From the NCBI RefSeq assembly GCF_003324165.1, contig NW_025407878.1:87513-151512 (forward strand): a DNA stretch of 64,000 bases, written 5' to 3'. A program made the translations under genes and the position numbers. The DNA is from Naegleria lovaniensis. Taxonomy: Eukaryota > Heterolobosea > Eutetramitea > Acrasida > Naegleriidae. The notes under the pieces are model-generated. The model worked only from the letters and a program-made list of their open reading frames with translations, was not told the origin of the DNA and made no database searches. Of the stretch, positions 53,899 to 64,000 are shown piece by piece; the first letter of the stretch is position 1; every line of letters starts with the position of its first letter.

Positions 53899-56064
53899 TT
53901 ACTTGACATATTTTTCAAGAATTGGTTTCATGTGATCTCTTGGAATGAGATACAATGGATGACTCTTTGCATCAATGTACAACATGGACTGATCGTGTTT
54001 GCTTTCTGGGAATTTCTCTGGATTTTCATGAGTCAATCTGAAATGTCTTGCTAAATTGACGAGGGAGAGATGCAACTCTGTGCTTGCAATACGACTACCA
54101 GGGCATTTGCGGGCACCAATTCCAAATGGAAGGCTGTCAAAATATATTTTGAGATTATTAAGATTTTGATTTTCATAAATATAAAGAGTTGGCAAGAGGT
54201 GTCAAAGGTCAAAACTTACCTGCTGTACATGGATTTTGGAGCCAATGGATGACCCTTTTCATGTCTTTCAGGAATGAATTCTTTGGCACGAGGAACATAT
54301 TCCTCCTTCATGCTTGGATGATAATTCATAATTAAGATACGAGTGTCTTTTGGAATAATGTATCCATTCACCTCGAGATCGGTCGAAGTCCATCGACCAC
54401 TCGTCATGTACGAGAATGAGTTGACACGGAATGTCTCATCCAAAAAGTTTCTCACAAGTTTCATCTTCTTGTATTGTTCCCACGAGATATGAAGGCCATT
54501 TTCAGATTCGAATTCTTCTGCAGTGGGTTCACCAAACAATTCCTTCAATTCGTCGAACAATTTATCTTGATATTCAACATGATGAGCAAGTCTGTACATT
54601 TGATTCACCATTATACGAGAAGTGACATCAACACCACCATTCAAGAACGAACTCAATACTCCCTCACTCTTCTTTTCTGCATTTTCCATACCTTCAGCAC
54701 GTTCATCGACATAATCTTTCAATCTTGGGAGTTCTGGATTTGGATTCTTCTCATACATTTTAATCAAGTTTCTGCATCCGTAATAAATCTTATCCATGAC
54801 AGCTTCCATTTCCTTGTATTGCTTCGTTTTGAAATATTGATAGAGTGGTGGCTTGCTGTCCAATTGAAGAGTAAGATCTGTGCCACGAACAGCAAGTGCT
54901 ACAAATTCATAAATGGTCCATGGCATTAATTTTTCAATTTCTTCAGTAACTTTGACACCCAAGAAGGTTTTAGCAACAGATCTGAAAGTATACAATGAAG
55001 TGACATCAAAAGCATTGGGAAGAAGGTACTTGTTGTCTTCTCCCTCTACTCTTTTCAATTTACTCGCAAGAGTTCTCAAAAAGTCTCCGTTCAATTCTGT
55101 AATTTGTGGCAAGCTGACCTTTTCAATATTCTCCGGTTTCATGGCCACATTGAAGAGGTTTCTAATTTCTTGCCAATTTTCATGGATTGGCATTTCTGTG
55201 AAATTTCGATCGACATTAAAAGATTTGTTGGCGCATACACAATGAGATTTTCGAGTTGGGGAGGGTCGGTACGAGTATGATGTGAAATGTTGTTTTGTGT
55301 GTGCACACGGAAAATGATTGTTTTCAAATGAATATAGTATCAAATTGAATGATTCACAACAACTTACCCATAGGAGCCAATGCAATATCACGTTGTTGCT
55401 TGTAAAAACGGTAAGACTTTAAGTGTTCTCTCTGTTCTTCCTTTTTCACTACGTCTTCAATGACTGCAGGATTTGAAATTAAAACCATTCTTTTACCTGG
55501 CATGCTGAGACGAACAATATCTCCATACTTTTCACACAACTCATAAAAGTAAAGACTTGGAATACCTTTACGTACGACAATAACCCGTGATATAATCATC
55601 ATTTGGAATGTTGTTGTTGTTGTTGAATTGAAATTAGAATATAGACTTGTCCAACACTTACCTTTATGTTTGAGTAGATCCAGTAAATTACCGAGAATTG
55701 GCAAAGGCTTTGGACCAGGGATCTCTTCATAGGGTTTCGGAGGTGTCTTATTGGTTGACCCTAACGAGGAATGATAGGGACATTTTTGAGCAGCAGATTC
55801 ACCACTAACTGTTGGCTCACCACCTGCAGAAGTGTTATTGAGTGAGATCAAGTGATGATGGAAACTTCTCAAGCCATGATTCATGGTACTGTTGGCACCA
55901 CTTGAGAAGGAACTGGACAAGATGGTTGTTTTCTCTGGTTGGTGATGCAAAGTTTTCAAGAGAGGGACTTGATGGTGCACGATCGTCATCATGGCAGAGG
56001 AATGACGACGACTTTGCAATGGCCGAGACGATGATGAGATAATGGTACTTCTCAGTGTTTGCAT
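53899..56064 (-). CDS. Cytochrome P450, mitochondrial-clan type (copy 2)
   Basis: Exons 56064-55662, 55565-55368, 55195-54220 and 54133-53899 (introns 96, 172 and 86 nt, phases fit) give 603 residues. The motifs are those of copy 1: EIPGPKPLPILGNLL, LNGGVDVTSR, the ExxR motif DETFR, PRAKEFIPERH and the haem loop FGIGARKCPG. The start MQTLRSTIISSSSRPLQSRR is Ser/Arg-rich, like a mitochondrial presequence; an in-frame ATG at 56142 would add 26 residues. It has one more intron than copy 1: the 96-nt intron in the codon after LLKHK. That intron is a multiple of three and has no in-frame stop, so its retention would add 32 residues. Confidence 0.87.
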
Positions 56065-56914
56065 TTTGTTGGTGGTGTGAAGGAATTGTTGGATTTCGAA
56101 AAAGCATGTGATGACACTGAAATTGTGGAGAATTAATTTCATCAGAAAAAGAAAAGGGCATACAAGAAAATAAAATTTTGAATCGGATTTGGTTTAAATT
56201 GTAATGAACAGGCTCAAAAAGGTTTAATTGTAAACGTGTTTCCTGCTTTGTCAGAGCTGCTGAATGTGCCAATGATTCTCGGGCCAGTGATGAACCTTTG
56301 GTTTATTCAACAAATTCTCAAAGGCTTGTGAACTCTGGTTTGTGTGTGACAGTCACCATCATAAATTTGGCTCCCAAAAAAGACGTTAAATTTTTTTAAA
56401 TTTAAATGAAATTCAAAAAACATTCAAAAAAATAGCATATTGCTACACACGAATTGCACACCATGAAAACTACACTTCATTCCGTCCACTTCATTGCAAT
56501 TCAATCATGATGAAATTAATTTCACCAACATTCAAAAGCCTAATCATCAATTGTACATCCACAAATTTCTCATCATCATGACAGCAACAACATTCATCAT
56601 CGAGCCTCTATCACTTTACTCTGATTTGAATGAATTCACCAACAGCAACAAGGCTCACAATTTGCTCCTTCCTCATGAATTCAATTCAGACTCAAGAATC
56701 TGCCATTGCTCCATTTTACAACTGAAATTTACGGCACCACCAAATTCAACGTTGAAATTCCCTGTGCAACGGTCACTTTCGTTTTTTCAGTTTAGCCGGC
56801 GTCATGGACATATTTGTCTTGACTCTTGAGCCTTATCACCGCGTTTATTTCTTAAAAAATAATCAACCTTAATCACTCCGTTTTATCCCTCTGTAATTTT
56901 AGCGCACGGTCATC
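56065..56914. other. Divergent region between P450 copy 2 and the surface protein
   Basis: No convincing gene is present. A plus-strand frame over 56494-56829 has some protein-like character but begins with a non-ATG codon and shows no domain. It contains A/T runs near 56390-56430. It probably holds the two promoters. Confidence 0.4.
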
Positions 56915-59900
56915 ATGATGAGATTTGAAACTCATTCCATGGCTGTGGTTGTGGCCATCGTGATCATCATCCTGACCACACATGTCCAAGCTTGTACGAA
57001 TTCTACTGAATGCTCAGCTCAATACGTTTGCCGACAGAATCAATGTGTTCCCGTTTGTTTTGATATTCCTGCCGTGATGACCTCTGTGGTCTGTGGTGGC
57101 ACTGGACACGGGCGGTGCATGGGTCCTAATAACTGTACTTGCGACGCTAATCGTTATGGCCCTCAATGCCAATGTGTACGAGTAGGAGATGGTAGTGGCA
57201 ACACTGGCACAGGATCTGTTGGAGGAGTCGACGCTTGCCTCAATACCACGATCGAATTAAGGTGCAGTGGACATGGAGCACTTCGTATGGATGGTTTAAC
57301 TTGCGAATGCCAGAGTGGTTTCTTTGGTGAACGGTGTACTAGCCAAAGCAACACGATTCCATGTAGTGGTCCAAATTATGTGATGAGTACGGATGGCCGT
57401 TGTATTTGTGCCATGGGATATTCGGGCATTAATTGCTCTCAATCTGCACCTCCGATCATAACGACACCTCATTGTATGAAATATCGATCTGAACTCATCT
57501 TGCCCGAATGTGCATCGATTGTAAATTATGAATTCATGAACACTGCATTAATTGGGAATAATGAAGTGCATTATAATGAAACACAGTACGAGGCCCTGCT
57601 GAATGAAAAGATGCAAGCTCTTGCTGAAAAAGCTCGTCAACAAATTCAACACGACATGCGAACATTTGAAACTTGTGCAACCACATCTGAAAATTGTAAA
57701 CGTGCTTTACTTACCTTTTCGTGCATGAGCGTATATCCATCGTGTCGATATATCGGTAATGGAACGCCTGTGCCTGTCAAACTTTGCAAAGAATCTTGCA
57801 TGTCATTATTTGGTCTCATGCCCTCTAATAATGGTACTGCTGGTTCGGCTACAAGTGTTGCTGGCAGCAACAATGATCCCAATGACATGGTTGGAAGAAT
57901 ATGTCAAAATTTAACAAGCTCGAATGCTAATGAGTCTTGTTTTATGATTAATCCCAACAACAATAACAACTCAAACCCCATCTTCTGCGGACCAAATTCG
58001 ATCATCATGCATAATGGAAGCTGTATGTGCGAAGAGGGCTACACTGGCACCAATTGCTCACTCTATAACCCAAGACCTCAATGTATTCAATACAAGTTCG
58101 ACTATTTGAATACCAAATGTACCTCACATGCCAGATATTTGTATTTGAATACGTTATTCGGTAGCACTGCCACGAATAGACAACAATTTGAGGAACGAAT
58201 TCGAGAGGGATTTTCTAGTTTGTCACGCTCTGTGGACATGATGTTCGAAAATGCTAAACAAATGAGCAGTGATTGCAAAACCGATGCATGTCACTTCGAA
58301 ATGTTGAAATTTATCTGCGCCTACATTTATCCTGCTTGTCTTCATACCACCAACGACACCTCCACCGTTGTTTCTGCACGTATGTGTAAGGGCTCATGCC
58401 TTCAAACATTAACCCCTCGCTTAAATGAGACTCAGTACCGGCCCCTATGCGATCCGCTATCAAATTCTGATTGTATTATGTATCCTGATCCTGTGCCTCA
58501 AAATGGTTGTGGGCTCCATGGTCAACTTCAACAGAATGGAATATGCCAATGTCAAGACCAATACTTTGGAAATGACTGCTCCATTTATATCCCAAGACCT
58601 CAATGTATCCGCTATCCAACCGAGCGCCTCCATCCAAAATGTTATCCTTATGTGACCTATGATTATTTGAATACCATGTTCCTTACAAACGCTACATCCA
58701 ATCCACAAAGCTTTGATCAAAATTTGATGATTGCCTTTTCCAACATGTCACTGTATGTTGAACACATGAGTTCCAAGTTATTGCCTTTGTGTGAAGCTCT
58801 TGAGGAATCATGTAAGAGAAGATTGGAGAGATTTATATGTTTGTTTGTCTATCCTGCATGCAAAAGAACGAGTGCAACCTCTTCAACAACTGATCAGACA
58901 CTTGTTCCTGCACGCATGTGCAAATCTTCATGTATGAATACCCTTTTACCATTTGCCAAACCAGACCTATTGCCTCTGTGCAACGATTTGAGAGAAGATA
59001 TTTGCATTGCCATTCCTCAAGACAATGTCAACTCGTATCGATGCGGAGGTTTACTACCCACAGATGAAAAAGTTTGCAATCGAAATGGTATTTGTTTGGC
59101 CGGTTTTTGCAATTGCAGCTCTGGATATTCAGGTGCTTTGTGTGATCGTTATGTTTGCACGAACAATTGTAATGGAAAAGGTCAATGCGTTGGACCCAAT
59201 CGATGCGAATGCACATCAGGCTTTAGTGGTTCTGACTGCTCTCAATTTGCTTTACCACAAGCATGCGTCTCCATTCCAAGCACTGCGATTCCGTTCTGTA
59301 AAAACTATGGAGTGAATTACAACGTGTTAAATTTGGACTTCTCTGTGGGAGCAAAAAACAATTCTCATGCTATTCAAGTTTTCATGGATGCTGTGAGTGA
59401 AGCAGATCGACAAGCTCAAACGAACTACAATGAATTTGTTGCTGCCAAGAATTTATGTAACTCGTCAGTACCATCCTGTGATATTGCTCCCCTAAAGAAA
59501 TATTTCTGTTTACAGCAATTCAAGTTGTGTACAAACAGCAATCCTAGGATGTCACTATGTCGATCAGTTTGCCAACAAATTTCTGCCTCGAGCAATATTA
59601 CCTTAAATTGCGATCTGCTGCCCACTGAAGGTTGTAACTTTGGTAGTTATTTGCCAACTAGTGTCACTTGTTTTGGCTTGAGAAGAGACAATCCTCAAGT
59701 ATGCTTTGGAAAAGGCCAATGCATTGCTCAAGACCAATGCCAATGCTTTACAGGTTTTGGTGGTGATAGGTGTGACAAATATATTTGTCACTCCAAATTA
59801 TCGAACGATCCATCTGTATGCTCAGGAAATGGTACTTGTCTATTCAGTGATTATTGTCAATGTCGAAGAGGTTACACTGGTAGATTGTGTGATATTCCAA

Positions 59901-62900
59901 CTTGTAATGGCCTCACAGATGTGATGGGCGGCTGTTCATGGAGGGGCAAGTGTGAAACAATAGATCGATGTGTTTGTGATTCTCCTTCATTGGAGCCATC
60001 ATCTTTTTGCTCAAGATGTAAAAAAGGGTATGAGGGACCTAACTGTGAATATCCTATATGCTTCAAAGTTCAGTCCAATTATGGAAGTGTTTGTTCGGGA
60101 CATGGTCGATGCACAAGCCCAAACAATTGCGTTTGTGACAACGGTTACACGGGAAATGCATGCCAATCCTTCACTTGTTATGGAACAGATGCCAGAAATT
60201 CAACTGTTTGTGGAGGTCATGGTCGGTGTGTAGCTCCAGACACCTGTGTCTGTGAACCAAGGTGGAACGATGGAAGAAATTGTACATCCTGTAGTCCTGC
60301 TTTCAATGGACCTCAATGCGAGAATCAATTTTGTTCCAAGGCTATCACTTGTAACAATCGAGGAGAGTGCATAAATAACGAGTGCACATGCTCTGGTAAT
60401 TTTGGTGGCAGGTTTTGTGAGAAATGTGCTCCTGGTTTTGTAGGAGAAAATTGTGACATTTTGTGTACTTCTGCATTGAATTGTTCTTCGAATGGCGTCT
60501 GCTCTAGGAATGGGTCTTGTGAATGTTATCAACGATTTACTGGTGCCAAGTGTGATACATGCTCAGGTGCATGGTCTGGTTCTGGCTGCATGTTTAATTT
60601 ACCTTCTGTGTTGACTTTCAGTGCGAATGGAGATAGACTTGTTGGAACCTACTACTCCTCAATCAGAAAACGAATAGAGTGTAAGAGTTTAATCACCGAT
60701 GATAGTCTTGATAAGATTGGTGGTGACGATGCTGACTGCAATTTACTTTCAGATGGTACCTTTGAAATTGTACTTGGTGCCTTTGCAACAGTGACCACTG
60801 GAGATGTTATTTCGTTTTATCAGGATCCATCTAAAGGTGACTCTTCTCCAACTGTGGACGTTCCTGTTGCTTCAGGTTCATTTATTCCAGCACAACCTAC
60901 AGCCATTCTCTTTGTTGAAAAGAATGTTGTGTCGTCATGTGATCGAGTAGTATTGGATGCTTCAGCCTCGGCCACATTGGACGGTAGAAAATTGCAATAT
61001 TCTTGGTCTGCGTCAACAGCTCCCTCGAGCGATATGCTTTATTTCCTCAATGAACGTTTCTCTCAATGGAAATACTCGATTATGACCTTTGATGCTTCAC
61101 TTCTTGAAACAGGCACCTATACAGTAGAAGTAACAGTTCAAAGTTCATTCAATACATTCTCCAAACAATCTATTTCGTTTGATGTCATTGGAAATGCTGT
61201 GCCAACAATTTCTCTGAAAGAAGGATTGAGTCCAACAGTCAATATTGGTTCTCTCGCGTTAATCAACGCTCACATTCGATTCCCACTGTGCTACAATGGC
61301 AATCCAAGATTAACCAGATGGAATTACACCATGGATGAGACCAAATCTTCAGCTGCCAATGTTGACATTAAATTCAGAGATGGAATTTTAGTATTTGGAC
61401 CAAGTTATACCGTACTTCCCATTGAGGGAGATTATTATTTTTCTGTGACAGCTCAAGCAGATAGAGCTCAACCTGTTTCATTACAATTTAAGGTAACAGC
61501 TGTTGCAAAACCATTGCTTGTGAAATTTGACATCTTTGACGTCACTCAATCCACTGACGAAGTGTTATCGTTCAATGTTTTGACACTAGATCCAAGTGCC
61601 ACCAGTGATACCTCCACACTCAACATTTCATGCTTTGATTTAGTCAACGCAGTAGATTGTGCGAACCTTCCCTCACCTATACAGACGCCATTCTCGAGCA
61701 AGCTTTTGGAAGGCAAGTACAAATTCACAGCTACCTACAGTAAAGGTGTAAGAAGTAATAGCGCCTCCTTAACTGTTACTGTGGTGAATATGGCCAGAGA
61801 CGCAATGATCCGAGTGTCCATAGTGGCCATGTCCGTTGGCATGTCGAATCAAGTGGCTGACATGACTGCTGTTGATCCTTCGAAAGATTTGGTTCTTCTA
61901 TCCAGGTTCATTGATCGTGTCTCACGGCCTACTTATTTGTGGGAAAGTGATGATTTGTCATTGGATGATATCGAGTGCACTCTGAGCTATTTGAAACTTC
62001 CAAAAACTCTCTTAACAGGTACTTTCACCATTCGATTGACTGTGACCGATGGTACAACACGAACAGGTAGTACTTCCCTAACCTTCACTATGAATCAACC
62101 ACCCTCAAAGGGAGTGTTTGAAATTAGTCCCAACAGTGGTGTAGCTCTCAAAACCCTTTTCAACATTGGTTGTTCGAATGGCTTTAGTGACCCTCACTTA
62201 CCTCTCACCTATCAATTCTTTTATTATGATCAGTGGATTGGAGATTGGAAACAACTCAATGATCGCTCGGAGAGAAAATCCATTACATCCCCATTACCTG
62301 TGGGTAGTGGAAGTGGAAATACGTTGAGGATTAAGGCCGTTGTTTATGATTCGAAATTAGCATCAACATCGGTAGAAACGAGTGTTGTGGTAACAGCTCC
62401 CTCAGCCGAAGAAGCTCGATCCATTCTTCTCAATACCACCACCCAAGGAACCATCTCGCAATCAACTGCTACTGCTGCTTTGGATCTTCTCAAGACGATT
62501 CAAACCAATGATTCGAACATTATTCGACAAATGAAAGATGTTGGATCTCAATATATCAATGCTTATTTTGAAAATGTAGAAGAACAGGTGGCTATTTCTG
62601 GAGAAACGAGTGACAGTGCCTCAGCTAAAATAGATGTTATTAACACAGCAAGTGGTAGTTCAGCTTACCTTCACGACTCGACTTCCTCGACTTTGATTTC
62701 CAAACTTTTGAACACTACATCACTAATTTCATCCTCTGGAACCATCAATACTGAATCAAGCACTTTGGATATTGCCAAACAAGCCGCAGATTCACTCTTT
62801 ACTCGTGTAAATCAAGCTGGAATGACCTCAAGAAAAGCAAACGCTTTCAGCAAAACCGACATTGACAATTTGAAACAAATCTACCACTCATTGTTAATAT

Positions 62901-63568
62901 CATATACCAAAAACTTAGCTCCTGATATGCCTGCAACTAGATTAGCTGCTCAGGGAATACTCGGCTATAATCGCAAGCTCAATGCAGCAACACTGAATGG
63001 TTTGGCTGAAATTGTTGATGGAAAGCACAAGTATGCCCTTTCTCAAAACTTTTCCAAGATTCCAGAAATTGCCTTACATTCTTCTGTTAATATCATGATG
63101 AGAATCTACAACATGTCAACAGCGTTATCCGAATTCCCCATTCATACCTTAAACATCACTTCAAAAGTCATTGACTTTTCCGTGATACCAGAACAGTCCA
63201 TGAAAATTGAAATCAAACGCCAACCACACTCAATAGCCAACCTTACTTTTGAATCTGTAAAAAAGAGTAGCAATGCCAGAGCGTTGTTACAAGCCACCGA
63301 TACCATGGCTTGTAGAGTTTGGAATGAAGCAACCAAGACCTTTGAGGTTTCATCCGATTGTACGATTATTGAGAAGAACGTTGATACCACTGTGGCCTCT
63401 GTGAAAAGTACGGGAATATTCATCTTGACCACTGAGAATGTGAGTCCTTCAATTATTACACCAACTCATTCCTCAAGAAATACCAGTGTCAATGGTGCTG
63501 TAACATGTTTCATGATGCCAATAATTACCTCTCTCTTGATTTCATTGGTGGTGTTGGTGTTGTTGTAG
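56915..63568 (+). CDS. Giant secreted EGF/Frizzled-CRD/REJ-like surface protein
   Basis: One uninterrupted exon encodes 2,217 residues. A signal peptide (AVVVAIVIIILTTHVQA) is followed by EGF-like modules. Four Cys-rich domains with Frizzled-CRD spacing start near residues 187, 389, 560 and 781 (for example FSCMSVYPSCR then KLCKESCMSLF), alternating with EGF modules. A dense EGF cluster spans about 910-1225 (CSGHGRCTSPNNCVCDNGYT). Then come PKD/REJ-like beta-sandwich segments (VVLDASASATLDGRKLQYSW; KGVFEISPNSGVALKT near 1728) and a helical region. The protein ends in a hydrophobic tail (MMPIITSLLISLVVLVLL) with no cytoplasmic part, suggesting a GPI anchor or tail anchor. It is a likely adhesion or mating/recognition protein; the function is inferred. 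Confidence 0.85.
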   Translation: MMRFETHSMAVVVAIVIIILTTHVQACTNSTECSAQYVCRQNQCVPVCFDIPAVMTSVVCGGTGHGRCMGPNNCTCDANRYGPQCQCVRVGDGSGNTGTGSVGGVDACLNTTIELRCSGHGALRMDGLTCECQSGFFGERCTSQSNTIPCSGPNYVMSTDGRCICAMGYSGINCSQSAPPIITTPHCMKYRSELILPECASIVNYEFMNTALIGNNEVHYNETQYEALLNEKMQALAEKARQQIQHDMRTFETCATTSENCKRALLTFSCMSVYPSCRYIGNGTPVPVKLCKESCMSLFGLMPSNNGTAGSATSVAGSNNDPNDMVGRICQNLTSSNANESCFMINPNNNNNSNPIFCGPNSIIMHNGSCMCEEGYTGTNCSLYNPRPQCIQYKFDYLNTKCTSHARYLYLNTLFGSTATNRQQFEERIREGFSSLSRSVDMMFENAKQMSSDCKTDACHFEMLKFICAYIYPACLHTTNDTSTVVSARMCKGSCLQTLTPRLNETQYRPLCDPLSNSDCIMYPDPVPQNGCGLHGQLQQNGICQCQDQYFGNDCSIYIPRPQCIRYPTERLHPKCYPYVTYDYLNTMFLTNATSNPQSFDQNLMIAFSNMSLYVEHMSSKLLPLCEALEESCKRRLERFICLFVYPACKRTSATSSTTDQTLVPARMCKSSCMNTLLPFAKPDLLPLCNDLREDICIAIPQDNVNSYRCGGLLPTDEKVCNRNGICLAGFCNCSSGYSGALCDRYVCTNNCNGKGQCVGPNRCECTSGFSGSDCSQFALPQACVSIPSTAIPFCKNYGVNYNVLNLDFSVGAKNNSHAIQVFMDAVSEADRQAQTNYNEFVAAKNLCNSSVPSCDIAPLKKYFCLQQFKLCTNSNPRMSLCRSVCQQISASSNITLNCDLLPTEGCNFGSYLPTSVTCFGLRRDNPQVCFGKGQCIAQDQCQCFTGFGGDRCDKYICHSKLSNDPSVCSGNGTCLFSDYCQCRRGYTGRLCDIPTCNGLTDVMGGCSWRGKCETIDRCVCDSPSLEPSSFCSRCKKGYEGPNCEYPICFKVQSNYGSVCSGHGRCTSPNNCVCDNGYTGNACQSFTCYGTDARNSTVCGGHGRCVAPDTCVCEPRWNDGRNCTSCSPAFNGPQCENQFCSKAITCNNRGECINNECTCSGNFGGRFCEKCAPGFVGENCDILCTSALNCSSNGVCSRNGSCECYQRFTGAKCDTCSGAWSGSGCMFNLPSVLTFSANGDRLVGTYYSSIRKRIECKSLITDDSLDKIGGDDADCNLLSDGTFEIVLGAFATVTTGDVISFYQDPSKGDSSPTVDVPVASGSFIPAQPTAILFVEKNVVSSCDRVVLDASASATLDGRKLQYSWSASTAPSSDMLYFLNERFSQWKYSIMTFDASLLETGTYTVEVTVQSSFNTFSKQSISFDVIGNAVPTISLKEGLSPTVNIGSLALINAHIRFPLCYNGNPRLTRWNYTMDETKSSAANVDIKFRDGILVFGPSYTVLPIEGDYYFSVTAQADRAQPVSLQFKVTAVAKPLLVKFDIFDVTQSTDEVLSFNVLTLDPSATSDTSTLNISCFDLVNAVDCANLPSPIQTPFSSKLLEGKYKFTATYSKGVRSNSASLTVTVVNMARDAMIRVSIVAMSVGMSNQVADMTAVDPSKDLVLLSRFIDRVSRPTYLWESDDLSLDDIECTLSYLKLPKTLLTGTFTIRLTVTDGTTRTGSTSLTFTMNQPPSKGVFEISPNSGVALKTLFNIGCSNGFSDPHLPLTYQFFYYDQWIGDWKQLNDRSERKSITSPLPVGSGSGNTLRIKAVVYDSKLASTSVETSVVVTAPSAEEARSILLNTTTQGTISQSTATAALDLLKTIQTNDSNIIRQMKDVGSQYINAYFENVEEQVAISGETSDSASAKIDVINTASGSSAYLHDSTSSTLISKLLNTTSLISSSGTINTESSTLDIAKQAADSLFTRVNQAGMTSRKANAFSKTDIDNLKQIYHSLLISYTKNLAPDMPATRLAAQGILGYNRKLNAATLNGLAEIVDGKHKYALSQNFSKIPEIALHSSVNIMMRIYNMSTALSEFPIHTLNITSKVIDFSVIPEQSMKIEIKRQPHSIANLTFESVKKSSNARALLQATDTMACRVWNEATKTFEVSSDCTIIEKNVDTTVASVKSTGIFILTTENVSPSIITPTHSSRNTSVNGAVTCFMMPIITSLLISLVVLVLL

Positions 63569-64000
63569 TGAACTGAACTGTTCGCTCTTAAAAAATGTCA
63601 TCATAATTAAAAAGCTTTTTCATCACAGCACCAGCAGCGTACCTTGCCTTTCGGTAATGATGGAAATTAATGATGGATTTGTCATGGTGGAAACTCATTC
63701 ATAATTGGACTGGTAATAACAACAACAAAATGATTTCTCAAACAAGAACATTCAATGTTCTTGCTCATACGTTATGTGCGATGATGCTAGTTACCAATCA
63801 TCTGGCAGAAAAATAATAATGAAATTTCATCATCATCAGCGGACCATGATCACAACATGAATTTATTACACCAGCCAAGCAGTGATGAACACGAACAGCA
63901 AGAAATGAAACTTCCTTTACCAACGTTCTTTACACCTCCCCAATGATTCATTATGATATTGACAGTTCCATGATTATTACCTGCACATATACGCCACAAA
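63569..64000. other. 3' flank of the surface protein to window end
   Basis: Only very short frames are present (for example 63857-63946, 29 codons). No gene, RNA or repeat is supported. A GTAATA donor-like site on the minus strand near 63980 could mark a gene entering from the right, but this is too weak to call. Confidence 0.35.

Overview
The window is nuclear DNA of a single-celled eukaryote, most likely a Naegleria-like heterolobosean amoeboflagellate. It is AT-rich and gene-dense. It has short GT-AG introns (donor usually GTAAGT), uses all three standard stop codons, and carries large families typical of such amoebae (F-box, LRR, DUF4116, ankyrin, Cache-linked cyclase, seven-helix membrane proteins). 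A CEP20/FOR20-like centriolar protein fits an organism that builds flagella. The species assignment is inference from gene content.

Layout. 0-6.4 kb: the end of an acidic protein, a sterol-desaturase-type hydroxylase (with a frame break), CEP20-like, a membrane-anchored alpha/beta hydrolase and a small unknown. 6.9-13.8 kb: a mitochondrial-clan cytochrome P450, then an unknown gene whose 3' end is interrupted by a 3.1-kb Tc1/mariner-type element (9580-12669) with a DD34E transposase and a second divergent gene, then a glycosyltransferase-like gene. 14.3-25.9 kb: a DUF4116 protein, two F-box genes, a large Ser-rich/MORN/VPS9 gene on the minus strand (five exons reconstructed) and mitofilin MIC60. 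26.06-28.47 kb: an ankyrin gene with an extraordinary exon structure. 28.6-44.4 kb: a second DUF4116 gene, proteasome ATPase RPT3, a Ser/Thr-rich protein, a peroxisomal-type SDR-SCP2 enzyme, and two seven-helix membrane paralogues flanking an inverted coiled-coil gene. 44.5-56.1 kb: F-box/LRR, an armadillo-like membrane protein, a Cache adenylyl cyclase, a UBL-E2 fusion with a frame break, an F-box protein, and a second P450 inverted relative to the first. 56.9-63.6 kb: one uninterrupted 2,217-residue secreted EGF/Frizzled-CRD/REJ-like surface protein.

The outstanding feature is the ankyrin gene at 26059-28474. Between its first ankyrin helix pair and the next repeat lie 36 consecutive microexons, 34 of exactly one codon (the others two and three codons). 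They are separated by 37 introns of 39-77 nt (mean about 50). Every unit has the form [C/T/A]AG, then NNN, then GTNNGT. All microexons are in phase 0, contain no stop codon and join flanking ankyrin exons in the correct frame, giving a 163-residue protein. Because each microexon is a whole number of codons in phase 0, any subset could be skipped without losing frame, so the locus could in principle make many loop variants. I know of no described gene with such an array. RNA evidence is needed to show how it is spliced.

Three genes (hydroxylase, VPS9 protein, UBL-E2) each contain one break that a single added base would repair. This suggests small assembly deletions rather than three separate pseudogenes, though this cannot be settled from the sequence alone.
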